Assembly (NCBI GenBank): GCA_031772625.1
Contig: CM062813.1
Span: 689,760,420-689,824,419, forward strand
Length of the DNA stretch: 64,000 bases
DNA from: Pinus tabuliformis
Lineage: Eukaryota > Streptophyta > Pinopsida > Pinales > Pinaceae
Direction of reading: 5' to 3'
The notes under the pieces are model-generated. The model was given only the letters and a program-made list of their open reading frames with translations. It had not been told where the DNA came from and ran no database searches. Made by a program: the position numbers and the translations under genes. The number at the start of each line of letters is the position of its first letter. Positions within the stretch are counted from its first letter, which is position 1. Below are positions 10,252-22,794 of this stretch, piece by piece.

Positions 10252-11589
10252 TCTCAAAGAAAATATGGCAAACAAGGCTTGAGATGACTGATATGAATAC
10301 TAATTTTAGGCTAGGTATATGCTCAGAGGATTTTGATTGATTTTAATGGTTGGTTGCTGGATCAAATGAGGAAGGCAGCTTTGGGTCCGGGAAATCAACT
10401 CAGATTTGTAGAGGTTTCTGTGGGGCGAGGTAGGCAAGTGTTTTAGCACTTTGAAATGAATGTAATGGTGAGTCTAAAGACTGGTGAGGAGTTGGAGAGG
10501 GCATGCAAATGTCATGAGTCCTCTTCAAACAACAGAAAACATTTAAAACTAAATAAACCCCAAGGTAGAGCACTGAAACACCAATGGATTCCACCTTTTA
10601 AACTTGATTCATTTAGTTATGCAGAAAGAGAGAGATGATGGCACACATAAACATAAGATAAACTAAATAACAGAGAAGAAAACAATGCTAATTCACATTA
10701 CCACAAGAATCCCACAAAATGCTGCAAAACCCTAGTTTATTTCCTTGCCAAACTGCAGAAGTGATGTACAATAGTGCTCAATGCATCCACAAGAGTCCAA
10801 CCTTGACAAATGACTAAGAAAGTACAAGATATAGGCATCAAACCACCTATGCTAGCCATCAAGGGTCGAATCCATGAGTCAAGGAGCTATTTCAACAAGA
10901 TATAAACTAGGAACTGAAAAATAGGCAGTGGAACAACTTGCCTCTAAAACTATGGAAACTGATTCATTCAACTCAAAACCACCTATAACTAATGTATCTA
11001 CCTCCTTAAATAATTTTTCATAATTTTTACATCATATCACATCAAGTTACATCATATTATATCATGAATTTTACCATGAGAGAAGAAAAAGTCAAACTGG
11101 TAGAAAACTAGGCAAAACTCTCAGTTTTTGAGCAAAATTGGCAAAATTTTGCCTGATGCGTAGCACCGCTTCAAGGCTGAGTTTGAAGGCCTTCCCCTTC
11201 ACCAAATTAGCTCCAAGATAGCTTGTTGGAAAGCTCTGTCTGTCTAATTTCTAGGACAACTGAAATTTTTGGATTTTGAGTCCATTTGCCCTTTCAAAAA
11301 TCACTTCTCCCAAGACTGCTTCCTGTGGGTCCAAAAAGTGGCAGGGAGGGCATTTTTTAGGTTTTTTTTTTTGCCCTTTAGGTGACCCAGATCTCCTCCA
11401 AATTTCATGAAACTTTCTAGGTTTCAATATTTTTCCATGATGAATCCAAAATGGTAAGCCATTTGTCAAAATTCTGAACCAGTTCAATGCGCAGCGCCAG
11501 TGGCACTGCGCATCAGAGCAAAATTGCTGTGTTTTGCAATTAAAATTTGTGAAATGACAAAAATTGCTTCAAATTTGGCAAGAGGCAAG
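10252..11589. other. Non-coding part of the minus-strand element
   Basis: No credible ORF is present. In minus-strand terms this is downstream of the coiled-coil ORF. It contains the short motifs GATGCGTAGCACCGC (about 11155), CAATGCGCAGCGCC (about 11487) and CTGCGCATCAG (about 11507), relatives of the cluster at 13590-13710. The stretch 11208-11240 (CTCCAAGATAGCTTGTTGG) reads like transposon non-coding sequence. Confidence 0.4.
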
Positions 11590-12321
11590 CTACTGATTGC
11601 TTTGCTGAGCTAAGGAAGCTTCAACCAAAATTTTAAGTTTATCTTGCTCTCTTTTGGCTTCTAAGGCTCTCTTTAACTTAGCTTTTAAGTTTCTTATCCT
11701 TGTCTTGCAAATTCTGTTCCAGGCCAAATAGTGATAATCGATGTGGCGCAACATGTTCTTCTCCTTGTTAGCCTTATCAAGCAGCTTCTCAAGGTGGACA
11801 TTCACTCTTTCCAACCATGATTCTCGGTCAACCTCTATTTCTTTTTCTAGTGATGTCATCTTGATTTTCCTTCTTTTTGCCACTTGTTTTTCCCTAATGG
11901 TTTGCAGCTCCATGATTGTTTGTTTCTCCTCCAATTTCTTGTTCTCTTGCTCAAGGAAATTAATGATCCACTTAGCCCTCTCAAGGTCAAGTGATAAGGC
12001 TTGGATCTCAGCTTCTTTCTCTTTGATGACCACATCCTTGAGTCTTGAGCTTTGGGAGCCCAAATCAGTGTCATCTTCTTCAACCAAAACAAAATCTCTG
12101 TCTTGCCCTTCAGTAGGCCCTTCATCATGCAATTTTTTCTTTCCTTTGTCCTGTACTTGTACTGCTGAAGAAGAAGGCAAAGCCCCTTTCACCCCAGGTG
12201 AAGATAGCATTTGCCTGTGATCCGGTGAAGGAAATGAGACCCCTTCCACCCCTGGTGGAGATAATACTCGTTTGGCAGCTGCAAAAAGTCTTCTTGTACC
12301 TTTTTCATAAGTTATAAACAT
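11590..12321 (-). pseudogene. Coiled-coil C-terminal half of a retroelement accessory ORF
   Basis: The 243-codon stretch has a low-complexity N-terminal part with repeated SPPGVEG / SSPGVKG proline-glycine motifs and an acidic segment (VLVEEDDTD). From about residue 95 onward it is a long charged coiled coil (many E, K and L; for example EAEIQALSLDLERAK). It is one base out of frame with the upstream ORF at 12350-13117 and separated from it by 28 bp, so the two probably form one gene split by a frameshift. I know no enzymatic motif here. The coil suggests a structural or self-associating protein. The 56100-56580 minus-strand remnant and the 60535-62800 ORFs look similar in character. Confidence 0.55.
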
Positions 12322-12349
12322 AGGAATGTGAGCCTCTTAATTTTTGCCT

Positions 12350-13117
12350 TCATGCTCTTTTTGTTGCCCGGAAGGTCCACCTTCCTCTTGAGGATTCGCA
12401 AAAATTTGAGGCCCATTGAGTAAGCTGATGCACAACAATAATCTTGATGACAACAAAGTGATAAATACTGTTAAGCTGTTGTGGGTATGGTTTTCTCTTT
12501 GCAATCACAGTCATCCTCTCTATGTTTTTGCAAATGAAATATGGAATACTCATCATTCTAACCCTGGTGAAATGCATAAGTAATCTGATATGATAGGCAT
12601 AGAGTCTGGAGAACCTTCCCTCACATGTGAAGTATTTGATGATGAGTTTCATGAGTGGAACATACCGGTCCTCCAAGAACTTGAAAGGAAACACCCTGCT
12701 CAATTTACCATGATATTTGGCCTTAATGTATGGTTCATAATGTTGTTTGTTGATATTCTGTCTTTTGTTCCACCTTTCCCCTACATCTGGCATTCTAGTT
12801 GCTTCTGCAATAATGGCTGGTGAAAGAGTGAAATTGATGCCAGCAAGGTTTACCATATTGTTCTCCATGTTGATGACAAATTGCCTTGCCAATTCATGAT
12901 GATACTTAACCCTCTCAACCATCTCACAAAACTCAAAGCAAGATTGGTATCTGAAACAAGTGGTTGCAAGGGGGCAAGCAAGGAGTTCAACAATGCTAAT
13001 AGGTTCCTCTCTGATAATTTTCCCACCCTTGTGAGGTCTCCTAGGCTGTACATTCCTTTCTCTTGAACTGTCACTTAGTGTCTCCTCTTCATAGCTTGAC
13101 TCACTGTTTCTTGCCAT
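12350..13117 (-). pseudogene. N-terminal half of the retroelement accessory ORF (function unknown)
   Basis: The 255-codon stretch starts MARNSESSYEEE, has an acidic/basic leader of about 40 residues, then a globular part. Distinctive segments are FRYQSCFEFCEMVERVKYHH, ATRMPDVGERWNKRQ, KFLEDRYVPLMKLIIKYFTC and RLYAYHIRLLMHFTRVRM. I associate this kind of sequence with uncharacterised ORFs placed near LTR retrotransposons in large plant genomes, but I cannot attach a named domain. It lies downstream (minus strand) of a gypsy integrase end at 14815-15090, the position of the env-like extra ORF in Athila-type elements. That analogy is positional only; I see no membrane segment. Confidence 0.6.
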
Positions 13118-14814
13118 GGTGCTGGTGCTTGTCTTAGGGAAGGGATGTAATGATGATATGGTGAAAAATGGTAATGAGGGAGGACAAGAGTGATGAGTAT
13201 GAAGAGATTTTACTAATGGAAATGGAGTTGGGGGATGAAGGGATTAGTTTTGAGAAACTAGGGTTTAGTGAGGGATTTAGGGTTTGGTGAAGGGAATGAG
13301 TTGTTTTAGGGGAGTGGGATATGGAAAATGGGATAAATGGAGTGTTTTAGGCAAATGGAAGGGAGGAAAGAGTTTTAATGATATGGATTGTGATTATGGA
13401 GTGAAATTTAACAATGAAATGGAGAATAGTGGAGACAAGCTAGGGTTTAACTTTCAACATGCAAAACTCATGAAGAACAGTGGTAAGAGATCAAATTCAG
13501 CTTGAGGATGATGATAACTTACTTGTAGAGTGGAAATACAACATTTTTTAGGGTTATTGAACAATTTGGAACGATTTGGGAACTTCTAGACTGATGCGCA
13601 GTGCACTGGGCCCAATGCGCAGCGCCCGTGCAAATTTACACTGGAAAAAAGTGACTAATGCACAACGCCAGTCTGATGCGCAGCACACTGCCTCTGATGC
13701 GCAACGCCAGGCAAGTTTGCTTGAAAAACAGGGTTTTTGACCTTCTTTGCTCCAAATCGCGATTTTTTGCTCTCCAATGGTCTTTTGCACAATGAAATGA
13801 TGAATGGCACTCCTTTGACTTTATATATGGATGGCTTTAAATTTTTTACTTATTCAAACCCACTTTTCTAATGTCCAAGTCACTTTTGGTCATTAGCTCT
13901 GTTTTTTCATTTAAATTGACTTTTCTTGGTCACTTGGTAAACTGATGCATTGATGCTTTTGCTTTTGTCTGCAGTGGCTGGAGTTGGCAAGGTGAGCAAG
14001 GGCAGCAGCTGGAACTTATTACATATAGAAAACATTTCAAATTACATAAATTTTGTACATAAAAATAAAAAACTCTGTTTTCACCTCAAAACAGAGTTTT
14101 GAGGTAAAAATCATTTATTGAGCATATTATTAGTGAAATTTTGATCTGATGAACTTATAAGACCACCTCATGTGCCTGCTGACCCTTTATTGAGTTTTTT
14201 ATGACCATGGTGGTAAACCCTAAACCTAGTGAGACCTAAAACCCTAAAAATGGTTTTGGTAAATGGAATGAAATAAAATAACAGTACATGACCTAAACAC
14301 GTGAAAACAGGCCAGCAGGTAAATGTCATGAGGGAAAATGACAATGAACCACTACCATCAGTTGATCCAAGACCTAATGGAATGCAGCTGATCAGATGGG
14401 ACACCTAATATGCATGCAAAAAGAGAAATTTGATCACTGATGGAGGGACGAAAATACCGACACTAGCATTGGCTCCGATGGGAATGGTAGCTCCTGGGAG
14501 ATGCCAAGAACGATAGATCTCTGGAAAGCATACCAGTGCCTCTTCCATTGGGCAAAATGGAGTCAATAACTTCTGAAGACTAAAACAAATTTCTTGACTC
14601 AAAACTGACTCAATTACAAAGACTGAAAACTAACTCTGACTGACTCAAAACTGACTCAATCAACAATCACTAAATAATGAAAGACTGAAGCCAGACATTC
14701 AGTTTTATAGCCTTCACTTCGGGCCCCAAACTGAATGAATGACGACAGTACACACTTTGCAATGAAAGAAATAAAATGGTATGTACAATGACAAATGTGA
14801 CAGCAGAAAACTTC
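13118..14814. other. Non-coding spacer between integrase end and accessory ORF
   Basis: No credible ORF is present. G-rich plus-strand sequence runs over 13190-13350. At 13590-13710 a cluster of near-identical motifs (GATGCGCAGTGC, AATGCGCAGCGC, GATGCGCAGCAC, GATGCGCAACGCC) recurs five times. 14073-14104 holds the inverted repeat AAAAAACTCTGTTTT...AAACAGAGTTTT. The spacer would belong to the minus-strand element. Confidence 0.4.
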
Positions 14815-15090
14815 TCAAAGATAATACCGTTTCAGAAGCTGACCATTGACCGACCCTCCTGGACAATCTTCCCCGTTCATTTCTTTGAGTAGAAAAGCAT
14901 TTTGACCCCGATATGCAGCAATTCTGTATGGTCCCTTCCACAGATTCTCGAACTTGTCGTGCTTGCCTTTATCCTCGTTTCTAGCATCCCACTTTAGCAC
15001 TATGTCTTCAATCTGAAATTTGTCTGCCTTTGCCTTCCGATCATAAATCTTCTTAATTATCTCTTGCAGCGTGAAGGTATTCTGAAAAAC
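14815..15090 (-). pseudogene. Ty3/gypsy integrase C-terminal fragment (Tat/Athila-like)
   Basis: On the minus strand the reading from about 15090 contains DRKAKADKFQIEDIVLKWD and continues with GKHDKFENLWKGPYRI, AAYRGQNAFLLKEMNG and VNGQLLKRYYL before a stop at 14815. This is the C-terminal segment that closes gypsy polyproteins, with the GP(Y/F) motif (KGPYRI). The ending NG-x-LK-x-YY is familiar from the Tat and Athila lineages. The rest of the polyprotein, which should lie at higher coordinates, is missing: the similarity stops near 15090. Confidence 0.8.
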
Positions 15091-16562
15091 CCTGTGTTTT
15101 GTGAAGTTTTAAAATAAGTTAGAGATCAGTTAGTGGATATTGAAATTGATGAAGTATTTTTCATTACTGTGCTTCAATGTTTGAGATCTCCAAAGTTTCC
15201 TCCTAAAGCTAAAACTAATTTCTTTGAGTTAATTGTTGAAAAAATTTGAGAAGGAGATTCAATATTTAAATGATCAAATCCAATCATATGAATTCTGAGA
15301 TCCCAAAAAGTTCTTGGAAACTCTCCCTCATTCAAAACAAAAAACAATAGAGCTACCTGTGGATGCTTGCATTGACAGTTTGCAGTTGGAGGTTTGTGTT
15401 GAGGAGTTAGGGCAGCAAACAGAGTCTGGTTTCTTTGATCCTATTGTTGCATATATGGAGTATTTTTCAGTTTGAATGATAAGTCACATTGTCTTTCACA
15501 CATCCAAATTCAGTTTGTGCATGGATGGTTGTCAGCATTTACATTTGTGTTCTGGTTGAAGCACTTTCAAGCAGCATCTTTGTCACAATTGCTTGAATGG
15601 TTGATATGGCATTACAACATCACTTGATCCATTGATTTTGCAGCAAAGTAGGGTAGGTTTATGTAAATAAATAAGCTGCCCAAGGCAGCATGCTATTTTC
15701 TTATGTACAGGTTGCAGTATGTGTATGTTTGGATTGGTATGAGTTGTTTTGGGTTCGCAGTTGTTTGGCCGCATTGCCCAATGGATGAGGCACTTGGTCT
15801 ACGGTGTTCTTGACACCTCCAAGGAGCTGCCATTTCCAATAAGGTTAGTTCCAGTCTTTGCAGCCTGTCACCAGGGATCAACATGAGCTCTTACTAGGTT
15901 TGGTTTGGTTAGATGTTTTGCACATGATAATCAGCACAAAACATGTCATAAGTCTGTTCATCAGGAGCAGCTCGGAAAGAGCTTTCCAACGGTATATTAC
16001 ACTCCAAAAACTGGCTCCCGGATCAAAAGATATGACCAAATGAGTGATTGGCTCAGAGACCCTCCCGTGCAGCAGTTCAAGTATTGAATGATCCGGAGGG
16101 CATTGTACATCGCTGACAGTGATATTGCGGGTGAAAGGTTGGTTTACAGCTGCTGGTCTCATGGTTCTAAAGAGGAATTACTTGAAGATTTATAGATGTT
16201 CATTTAGTATCTGCTGTCATTTACATCTTTTCCAAGCTTTTCAATTCATCAGCTTGTGTCTATCTGTTTACCTACATTAGATGTCTATGGGTTGTATGTG
16301 AGAAAGGCAATCCCGAACTCTGTGTTGCCATATTAATCTCTGTTGCTTCAACAATTGGAAAGACTGAGGATTTATGTGGGTATAGCAATGTTGTTGATTG
16401 ATGTAACAGTTTGAACAAGGGCATTGAAGAACTCATGCTATAGTTTGATAGGTCTAACTCGAATTTCGAAACCTCTTATACATGGATATGGATCATAAGA
16501 CTAGGAGGAGCTCTTCGTAAGTTGGGAAGTCAGGTGGAAAGATTCTGTTCCAAAGTCATGTA
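15091..16562 (+). other. Degraded sequence with possible further gene fragments
   Basis: Short stretches read like decayed protein sequence on the plus strand. Examples are HGWLSAFTFVFWLKHF and LSQLLEWLIWHYN near 15520-15625, MRHLVYGVLDTSKELPFPIR near 15786-15845, and KTGSRIKRYDQMSDWLRDP near 16007-16065. I recognise none of them. They come directly before the BEACH pseudogene, so they could be its N-terminal part or other captured pieces. No frame stays open beyond about 60 codons. Confidence 0.3.
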
Positions 16563-17965
<1,403 letters not shown>

Positions 17966-18635
17966 TATTCCAGAATTTTTGCAGAATTTTTCAGTTTATC
18001 GATGTTTTCAGTGGTGTTACCTCAAAATATGACATCATGAATGACACAACGAGTGTTGGTCTTCACCGGCTGTCCATTTCCAGGAATGCAGCATCTTGAT
18101 GTAGCTGGTGTGGCAGGAGATTTAGCATTTCGTGTTTTGGAAGCTCTCCATTCCCTTGAACGTCAAAAGATCTCAAATGCTGTAGTGGATGAAGATGCTG
18201 AAAATGAGACTCGAGTCTTTATCTGTGATATCGACCCTGCAGTGCTGGATGTTGGTAGAAGACGTGCGAATGCTAAAGGGCTGGGAGAAGCCCGTTCACT
18301 AATATGGACGGAAGGAGATTCAGAAGCCCTTAAGTTTGAAGATGTGTCAATGGATGGTTACACTATTGCTTTTGGAATAAGAAATGTAACACATATAGAA
18401 AAAGCTCTGAGCGAAGCATACAGAGTCTTAAGGCGGGGTGGAAGATTTCTGTGTCTTGAGTTGAGCCATGTCAACATCCCTAGTTTCCGACAATTATATG
18501 ATTTTTACTCATTTTCAGTTATTCCATCTATTGGAGAAATTGTTGCTGGCGATCGCACATCTTACCAATATTTAGTGGAGAGCATACACAAGTTTCCATC
18601 TCAGGGAAAGTTCACTGCCATGATTAAGGACACAG
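17966..18635 (+). pseudogene. COQ5: COQ5 (2-hexaprenyl-6-methoxy-benzoquinol methyltransferase) decayed copy
   Basis: COQ5/UbiE is the C-methyltransferase of ubiquinone synthesis in mitochondria. The fragment begins FSGVTSKYDIMND (about 18007-18048), loses a few codons with a frameshift near 18065, and stays open from 18041 to 18661. Motif I of the SAM site reads LDVAGVAGDLAFRV (about 18097), where the family has a GG-T pair, so binding would be impaired. It continues CDIDPAVLDVGRRRA (about 18222), MDGYTIAFGIRNVTHIEKAL (about 18350), AYRVLRRGGRFLCLELSHV and SVIPSIGEIVAGDRTSYQYL. It stops matching at TAMIKDTD (about 18640), lacking the usual C-terminal tail. There is no intron. Its start follows the BEACH fragment with at most a few bases between them. 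Confidence 0.88.
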
Positions 18636-18845
18636 ATGCTGTTAGAAGAGCAGGAGCCTAATGTGCTTTCTGAGGATGGGCAGTGAAAAACATTCTGACA
18701 CAGAAGGAGGCAAACCTGCTTCACATTCTCTTGATCCAGTTGTAGGCAATCTACAAATCCAGCAGTGGTTGAGGAAATCTCGGATTTCAGGGCTTAATAT
18801 CAGCGGTGAAAGATTGAAACAGCTGTAAAAGGGCAGAGTTTGTGG
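18636..18845 (+). other. Possible third fragment after COQ5
   Basis: One frame reads LLEEQEPNVLSEDGQ (about 18639-18683), another LDPVVGNLQIQQWLRKSRIS (about 18733-18792). Both look like former coding sequence that does not belong to COQ5, but I cannot name a family. A palindrome GTGGAATTCCAC lies at 18841-18852. Confidence 0.3.
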
Positions 18846-18974
18846 AATTCCACGCTGGAAGGAAACATATCTGTACCAAAAATTCTCTAATTTTGGTTTT
18901 CAAAACAACTCTATTTGCCATAGTTCACGAGAGTTTTATTTAATTTTGTTTTATAGTTATGATATTGTTTTATG

Positions 18975-19713
18975 TTAGGACTTTATTATTAATTTTTATT
19001 TTATTTTTTATTTCCTAGGTTGAGGAAATAAAAATAATTTTGTAATATTATAAATAGAATTAGTTTTGAAGATGTAAGGGTTAGATTTTGGTAGTAGAGA
19101 GGCTGTTTGGCATTGTGTAAAATTTTCTGAATATTATTTTAATAAATCAGTGTTTTGCTCTTTGGACCCCGGATCCATCACGGTGTTATTGTTCAATATG
19201 TTTTTTCTTGTAATTCATTTACATGTTTTGTTTTTTCTGCTTTGTCACAGCGTTATCTAAGTGATATGTTAGGAATACATTCCCTATGATGCTCATTTCA
19301 TGATGATTTTGTTGTTAGTTGTAATGGTTGTCTTTGCAGAATTCATCTTTTACTAGATGCTCTGTTGAGCAGTCTCGTGTTTCTCTTTCATCTGCTTTCT
19401 CTCCTCTATTCTTCTCACATTCACAATCTTTATCTCGCTGAACATGGCACTTAATTTGCCCCAAGTTTGCCGACAGAAATTGGCATTGACTCCATAGCCC
19501 AATCACCCTTTCTCTTGTTGTTTCGACCCAAAACCTTTCAAACAAATTCCTGCACTCCATAGTTAGCCTAAAATTTCATTTATTGTAGCCACATCTTGTT
19601 GGCAAGGAGAGAGCCCTCTCTCGACTTGGTAGGGCTAGCTACCAAGTTAAGCGTGGTTTGATGTTACCCTAAAACCTGTCTTTTTCAGCCTGAGGTAGAT
19701 TTAGGCACTAACA
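18975..19713 (+). mobile_element. LTR-like AT-rich segment ending in the terminal module
   Basis: The segment begins TGTTAGGACTTTATTATTAA (about 18975) and ends CACTAACA (19713), so the ends are short inverted repeats of the TG...CA kind. It contains a TATA-like TATAAATAG (about 19050), and an AATAAA-type signal in TTTTAATAAATCAG (about 19140). The module shared with 10138 and 54299 closes it. No polypurine tract is evident before 18975 and I found no partner LTR upstream, so a solo LTR, a 3' LTR of the gene-carrying element, or chance resemblance all remain possible. Confidence 0.4.
19603..19713 (+). repeat. Dispersed terminal module, copy 2
   Basis: GGAGAGAGCCCTCTCTCGAC leads into the hairpin TTGGTAG-GGCTAGC-TACCAA, then GTGGTTTGATGTTACCC and CCTGAGGTAGATTTAGGC, ending TAACA at 19713. 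It is the reverse complement of 10138-10251 with only scattered differences. Confidence 0.85.
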
Positions 19714-20157
19714 GGGTTTAGTACAAAGCAATGGTGCTGGAGCATTTTGCATTTCCTTGAATTTGGTTATAAAATGTATAAACTGGTATAGTTCACAAAT
19801 TAGTATGCTTTATAGTACACAAGCCCCTCTTAATCTTTCATGTTTTTTTTTCGTTATTACTTCTTTGCAAAGGTTTCCTTTAAATTGCTTGTAGATACTG
19901 TAAAATGATTTGATGATTCAAAGGGATTAACACTTTGTGTATGTTTCCATATTTAGAGTTGTGAATTCTTTTTGGGTGGGTTGTTTTGACTTGTCCCAAA
20001 TTAGCATTTGTTATTTGTTTAAACTTTTAAGACAAATTTGTAAAAATGACAAGTTAGATTTAAAACCTAATTAGTTCACTACTTGTGACAATATGACTAA
20101 TAGAGAATGTAGATTTCCATAATTCAAATTCATGTCGGGGACAATTTTTTTGGAAAA
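19714..20157. other. AT-rich sequence without a recognised feature
   Basis: No ORF above background and no repeat that I could pair within the window. Confidence 0.4.
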
Positions 20158-20375
20158 AACTATGGAGAAACTACAAAGTCCGATGTTTAGGGTGAACACT
20201 TAACCTATCTTGACCCTAATCTTGAAAATTCATGGTGAAGAGAGAGCAAGACCAATTAATTTAAAGAGGATTAGGGTTAATTAACCATTGGAGGAAAAAT
20301 TAGTAGAAATAAGGGTAGGTAAAACCGAGAAAGAAAAGGTCATAAATAATTATTGAGTAATTAAGTATATTATAA
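20158..20375 (+). repeat. Left arm of a long inverted repeat around the LINE
   Basis: Segments such as CTTGAAAATTCATGGTGAA (20221), TTTAAAGAGGATTAGG (20259), AATAAGGGTAGGTAAAACCG (about 20309) and AAAGGTCATAAATAATTATT (20337) recur in the same order in the reverse complement of 26297-26612. The right arm has an extra 60-70 bp in the middle. The arms are diverged but clearly homologous. Confidence 0.85.
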
Positions 20376-20485
20376 TTGATTGATTCTCTTTTGCGAAAAT
20401 CAATTCATAAATGTTCTAAATTGCTCTAAGGGTGAGGATCTGTGACTCTGAGGGTTTTTGATGTATTGGTGTTTTCAACGGCTCA

Positions 20486-21250
20486 ATGACCAGTTTGGGG
20501 GGTTCTGCACCCTTTCCCCCTTCGCCTACTCCCGATATAGATGATTTTATCTTGTTGGTTGTGAATGTGCCAAGGTTTCAGAAGGAAAACCCTTCTCATT
20601 TCAGTAAGAAATTGGAGAAAATCCCAAATGTGGAGGTATTTACGAATCAATCAAGAACTCAACCCTTTGCAACTGGCTAAGTGTAGCTTGGTCAACCAAG
20701 TCATGGGGATTCGGCCCTCCACATGTTTTGTGAGGTTGTGGGGGGAAAAAATTGGAAACCCATGATCAATGGTCCTATCTCTTCATCTTTTTACGAAAAA
20801 GGATTTTTTACTTTCTTCTTTGAAAACAAGGCAAATCGAGACACGATCTTTAGAAGTGGGCCTTATTTCATGGGGGTTCAAGGGTTATATATGGATTGGT
20901 GGAGTCCATATTTTAACACGAAAAGTGATGTTCCATCTGCAATCCCAATATGGGTGAAACTTCCCTTTTTTCCATTGCATTGTTGGAATAATACCATTTT
21001 CAGAAGTATTGGGAATGCCACTGGCAAGTATATTGATTATGCCGAGCCATAAGAGGGGGTTTTCCCCTGTGCCAAGATTTGTGTGGAAGTGGATCTGCAT
21101 AAGGGACTCCCAACAACCATAAATCTTGATATGGATAGATGATCCCATATCCAAGAAGTAAACTACGATCAACTTCCATTCAAATGCAAAGTATAGCATG
21201 AATATGGCCAATTTGTGAGAAGTTGCAAAAAGAAATAGAAGGAGCACTAA
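20486..21250 (+). pseudogene. LINE ORF1 (DUF4283-like, zinc-knuckle RNA-binding protein)
   Basis: Pieces read FFTFFFENKANRDTIFRSGP (20796-20855), WWSPYFNTKSD and AIPIWVKLPFFPLHCWNN (20939-20992), then IGNATGKYIDYAEP and CAKICVEVDL. This is the arrangement of the DUF4283 region in plant L1 ORF1 and of the R-x-CVEID segment after it. The nucleocapsid-like knuckle is reduced to CKV-stop-HEYGQFVRSC near 21185-21226: the second cysteine is a stop and the metal-binding His region is altered. ORF1 protein would coat the element RNA. Frames change near 20725 and a stop falls at 21050. Confidence 0.8.
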
Positions 21251-21899
21251 AACAAGGGGAGGAAGGAGAACAATGGAAACAACAAAAAGGAGAAAAGTCC
21301 CAATAAAACAATAGAACAATTAGGCAAGACAACTAGATCATATTGGGAATAAAAAGAAAGGGACCAACCTCCCCCAAAATAAACCAATCCTAGAAGCAGA
21401 GAAAAAAACAACAAAGGGAAGAAAAAGAATAGTAACAATTATGAGGCATTAAATATGATGAATAGTAACAACGGAAATTCCACAAAATGACCCCTTCTTA
21501 CAAGAGAAACATCAAACGTGGATATAAAATCCAGATCCAAAAATAATTGATGAAAATATGTTTCCATTAGAAGAAGATCCGATGCTAGCACAACAGATCG
21601 TGGAGTCTTCTATGGTGGAGGAAGAATTCCTCTCCCCTCAAATCAATAGGATTGGGTTGTATTTTCCGAGTTTGGCAAATGAGAAATCAAAGGTTGAGAA
21701 GGAAAAAAAACTAGAGAGGCTACAATAAAAGGTAGGTCGAATGACTAACATAGAGGTGATCTTGGAGAAAACAAAAGAAGATAAGGAAATGGGCACTTAG
21801 TCAATTATAGATCCAAATATCAAAGGATATAGAAACAACAAAAAAGGAGGAAACTATGTCCCTCATCAAGGGGAAATTCATACAAGCAATAAGTAATGA

Positions 21900-22640
21900 A
21901 GGTTCCCATGGAATTGCAGGGGATTGAGGTAAAAAAAGAATGGAGGAGGTGAATTCATTGATCAAGAAAGAATGACCCTTAGTTCTCTTACTCCATAAGA
22001 CAAAAATAGGGTATCAAGAGATCCTTCAAAAACAACATAAGATTTGGAATAGCAGTGGGATTCTTTATGTTAGTTCAAGGGGAGCATCAAGTGATGTGCC
22101 CACCCTATGGTTTCAATAATCGCTTAGGTTTCTTGATCATCTGTTATTCACCCACTAGTTGGCTACCAGATTTCTTCATATCCCCTCAAATTAGGTATGT
22201 TATTTTGTTAACATCTGTATCCTAGTACAATTTCAAGAAAAGCAAGAATGTTGGCATTCTTTGTTAGATCTTGGGGATTCCATTTTTGCCTTTGATTGCA
22301 TCTTTGGAGGAGATTTTAATACAACTCTGCAACAATGGGAAAAGAAAGGGGGATCTTGGGTTAGAGATCAGTTTCAAGAAAATTTGGAAGATCTCATCTA
22401 TAAATTAAATTTGTTAGACATAAAACCTTCCTCCAACAAATTTACTTGGAGCAATAAATGAGTTGGACCAACGCATATTTCTAGTTTAAATAGATACTTA
22501 ATAACATACTCATTCTTGTCTCAAAATATATTGTTTTGTTCTCAAATTCTTCCTTGGAATAGCTTGGATCATAGACCAATTGTTCTTGAAATCACTAAAA
22601 ATATTGATTTTGGGCCCCTCCCCTTCTTTTATTTTCCAAT
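21900..22640 (+). pseudogene. LINE ORF2 endonuclease domain
   Basis: WNCRGLR (21911-21931) is the start motif of the plant L1 endonuclease (usually SWNCRGL). After a frame-broken stretch, CIFGGDFNTTL (22300-22329) gives the GDFN active-site motif, FTWSNK (22441-22458) the substrate-contact loop, and LDHRPIVLEI (22567-22596) the catalytic histidine region where the family has SDHRPI. The enzyme would nick target DNA. At least four stops separate these motifs. Confidence 0.85.
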
Positions 22641-22794
22641 ATGTGTAAGGATAATATGTTTCAATGATCTAGCAAAGGAATTTTGGAGCGAATGGGTCAT
22701 GGGTAGCTCCGTGATGTTCCGAGAACAAAAGATTAAGTGATTAAAAAATGCATTCAAAAGGTGGGCTTGAGAACAACAAACAGAGAGACAATCA

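Noticed and set aside
19315..19560. 81-codon minus-strand ORF in the LTR-like segment
   Set aside because: Antisense to the module orientation, charged composition only, no family resemblance.
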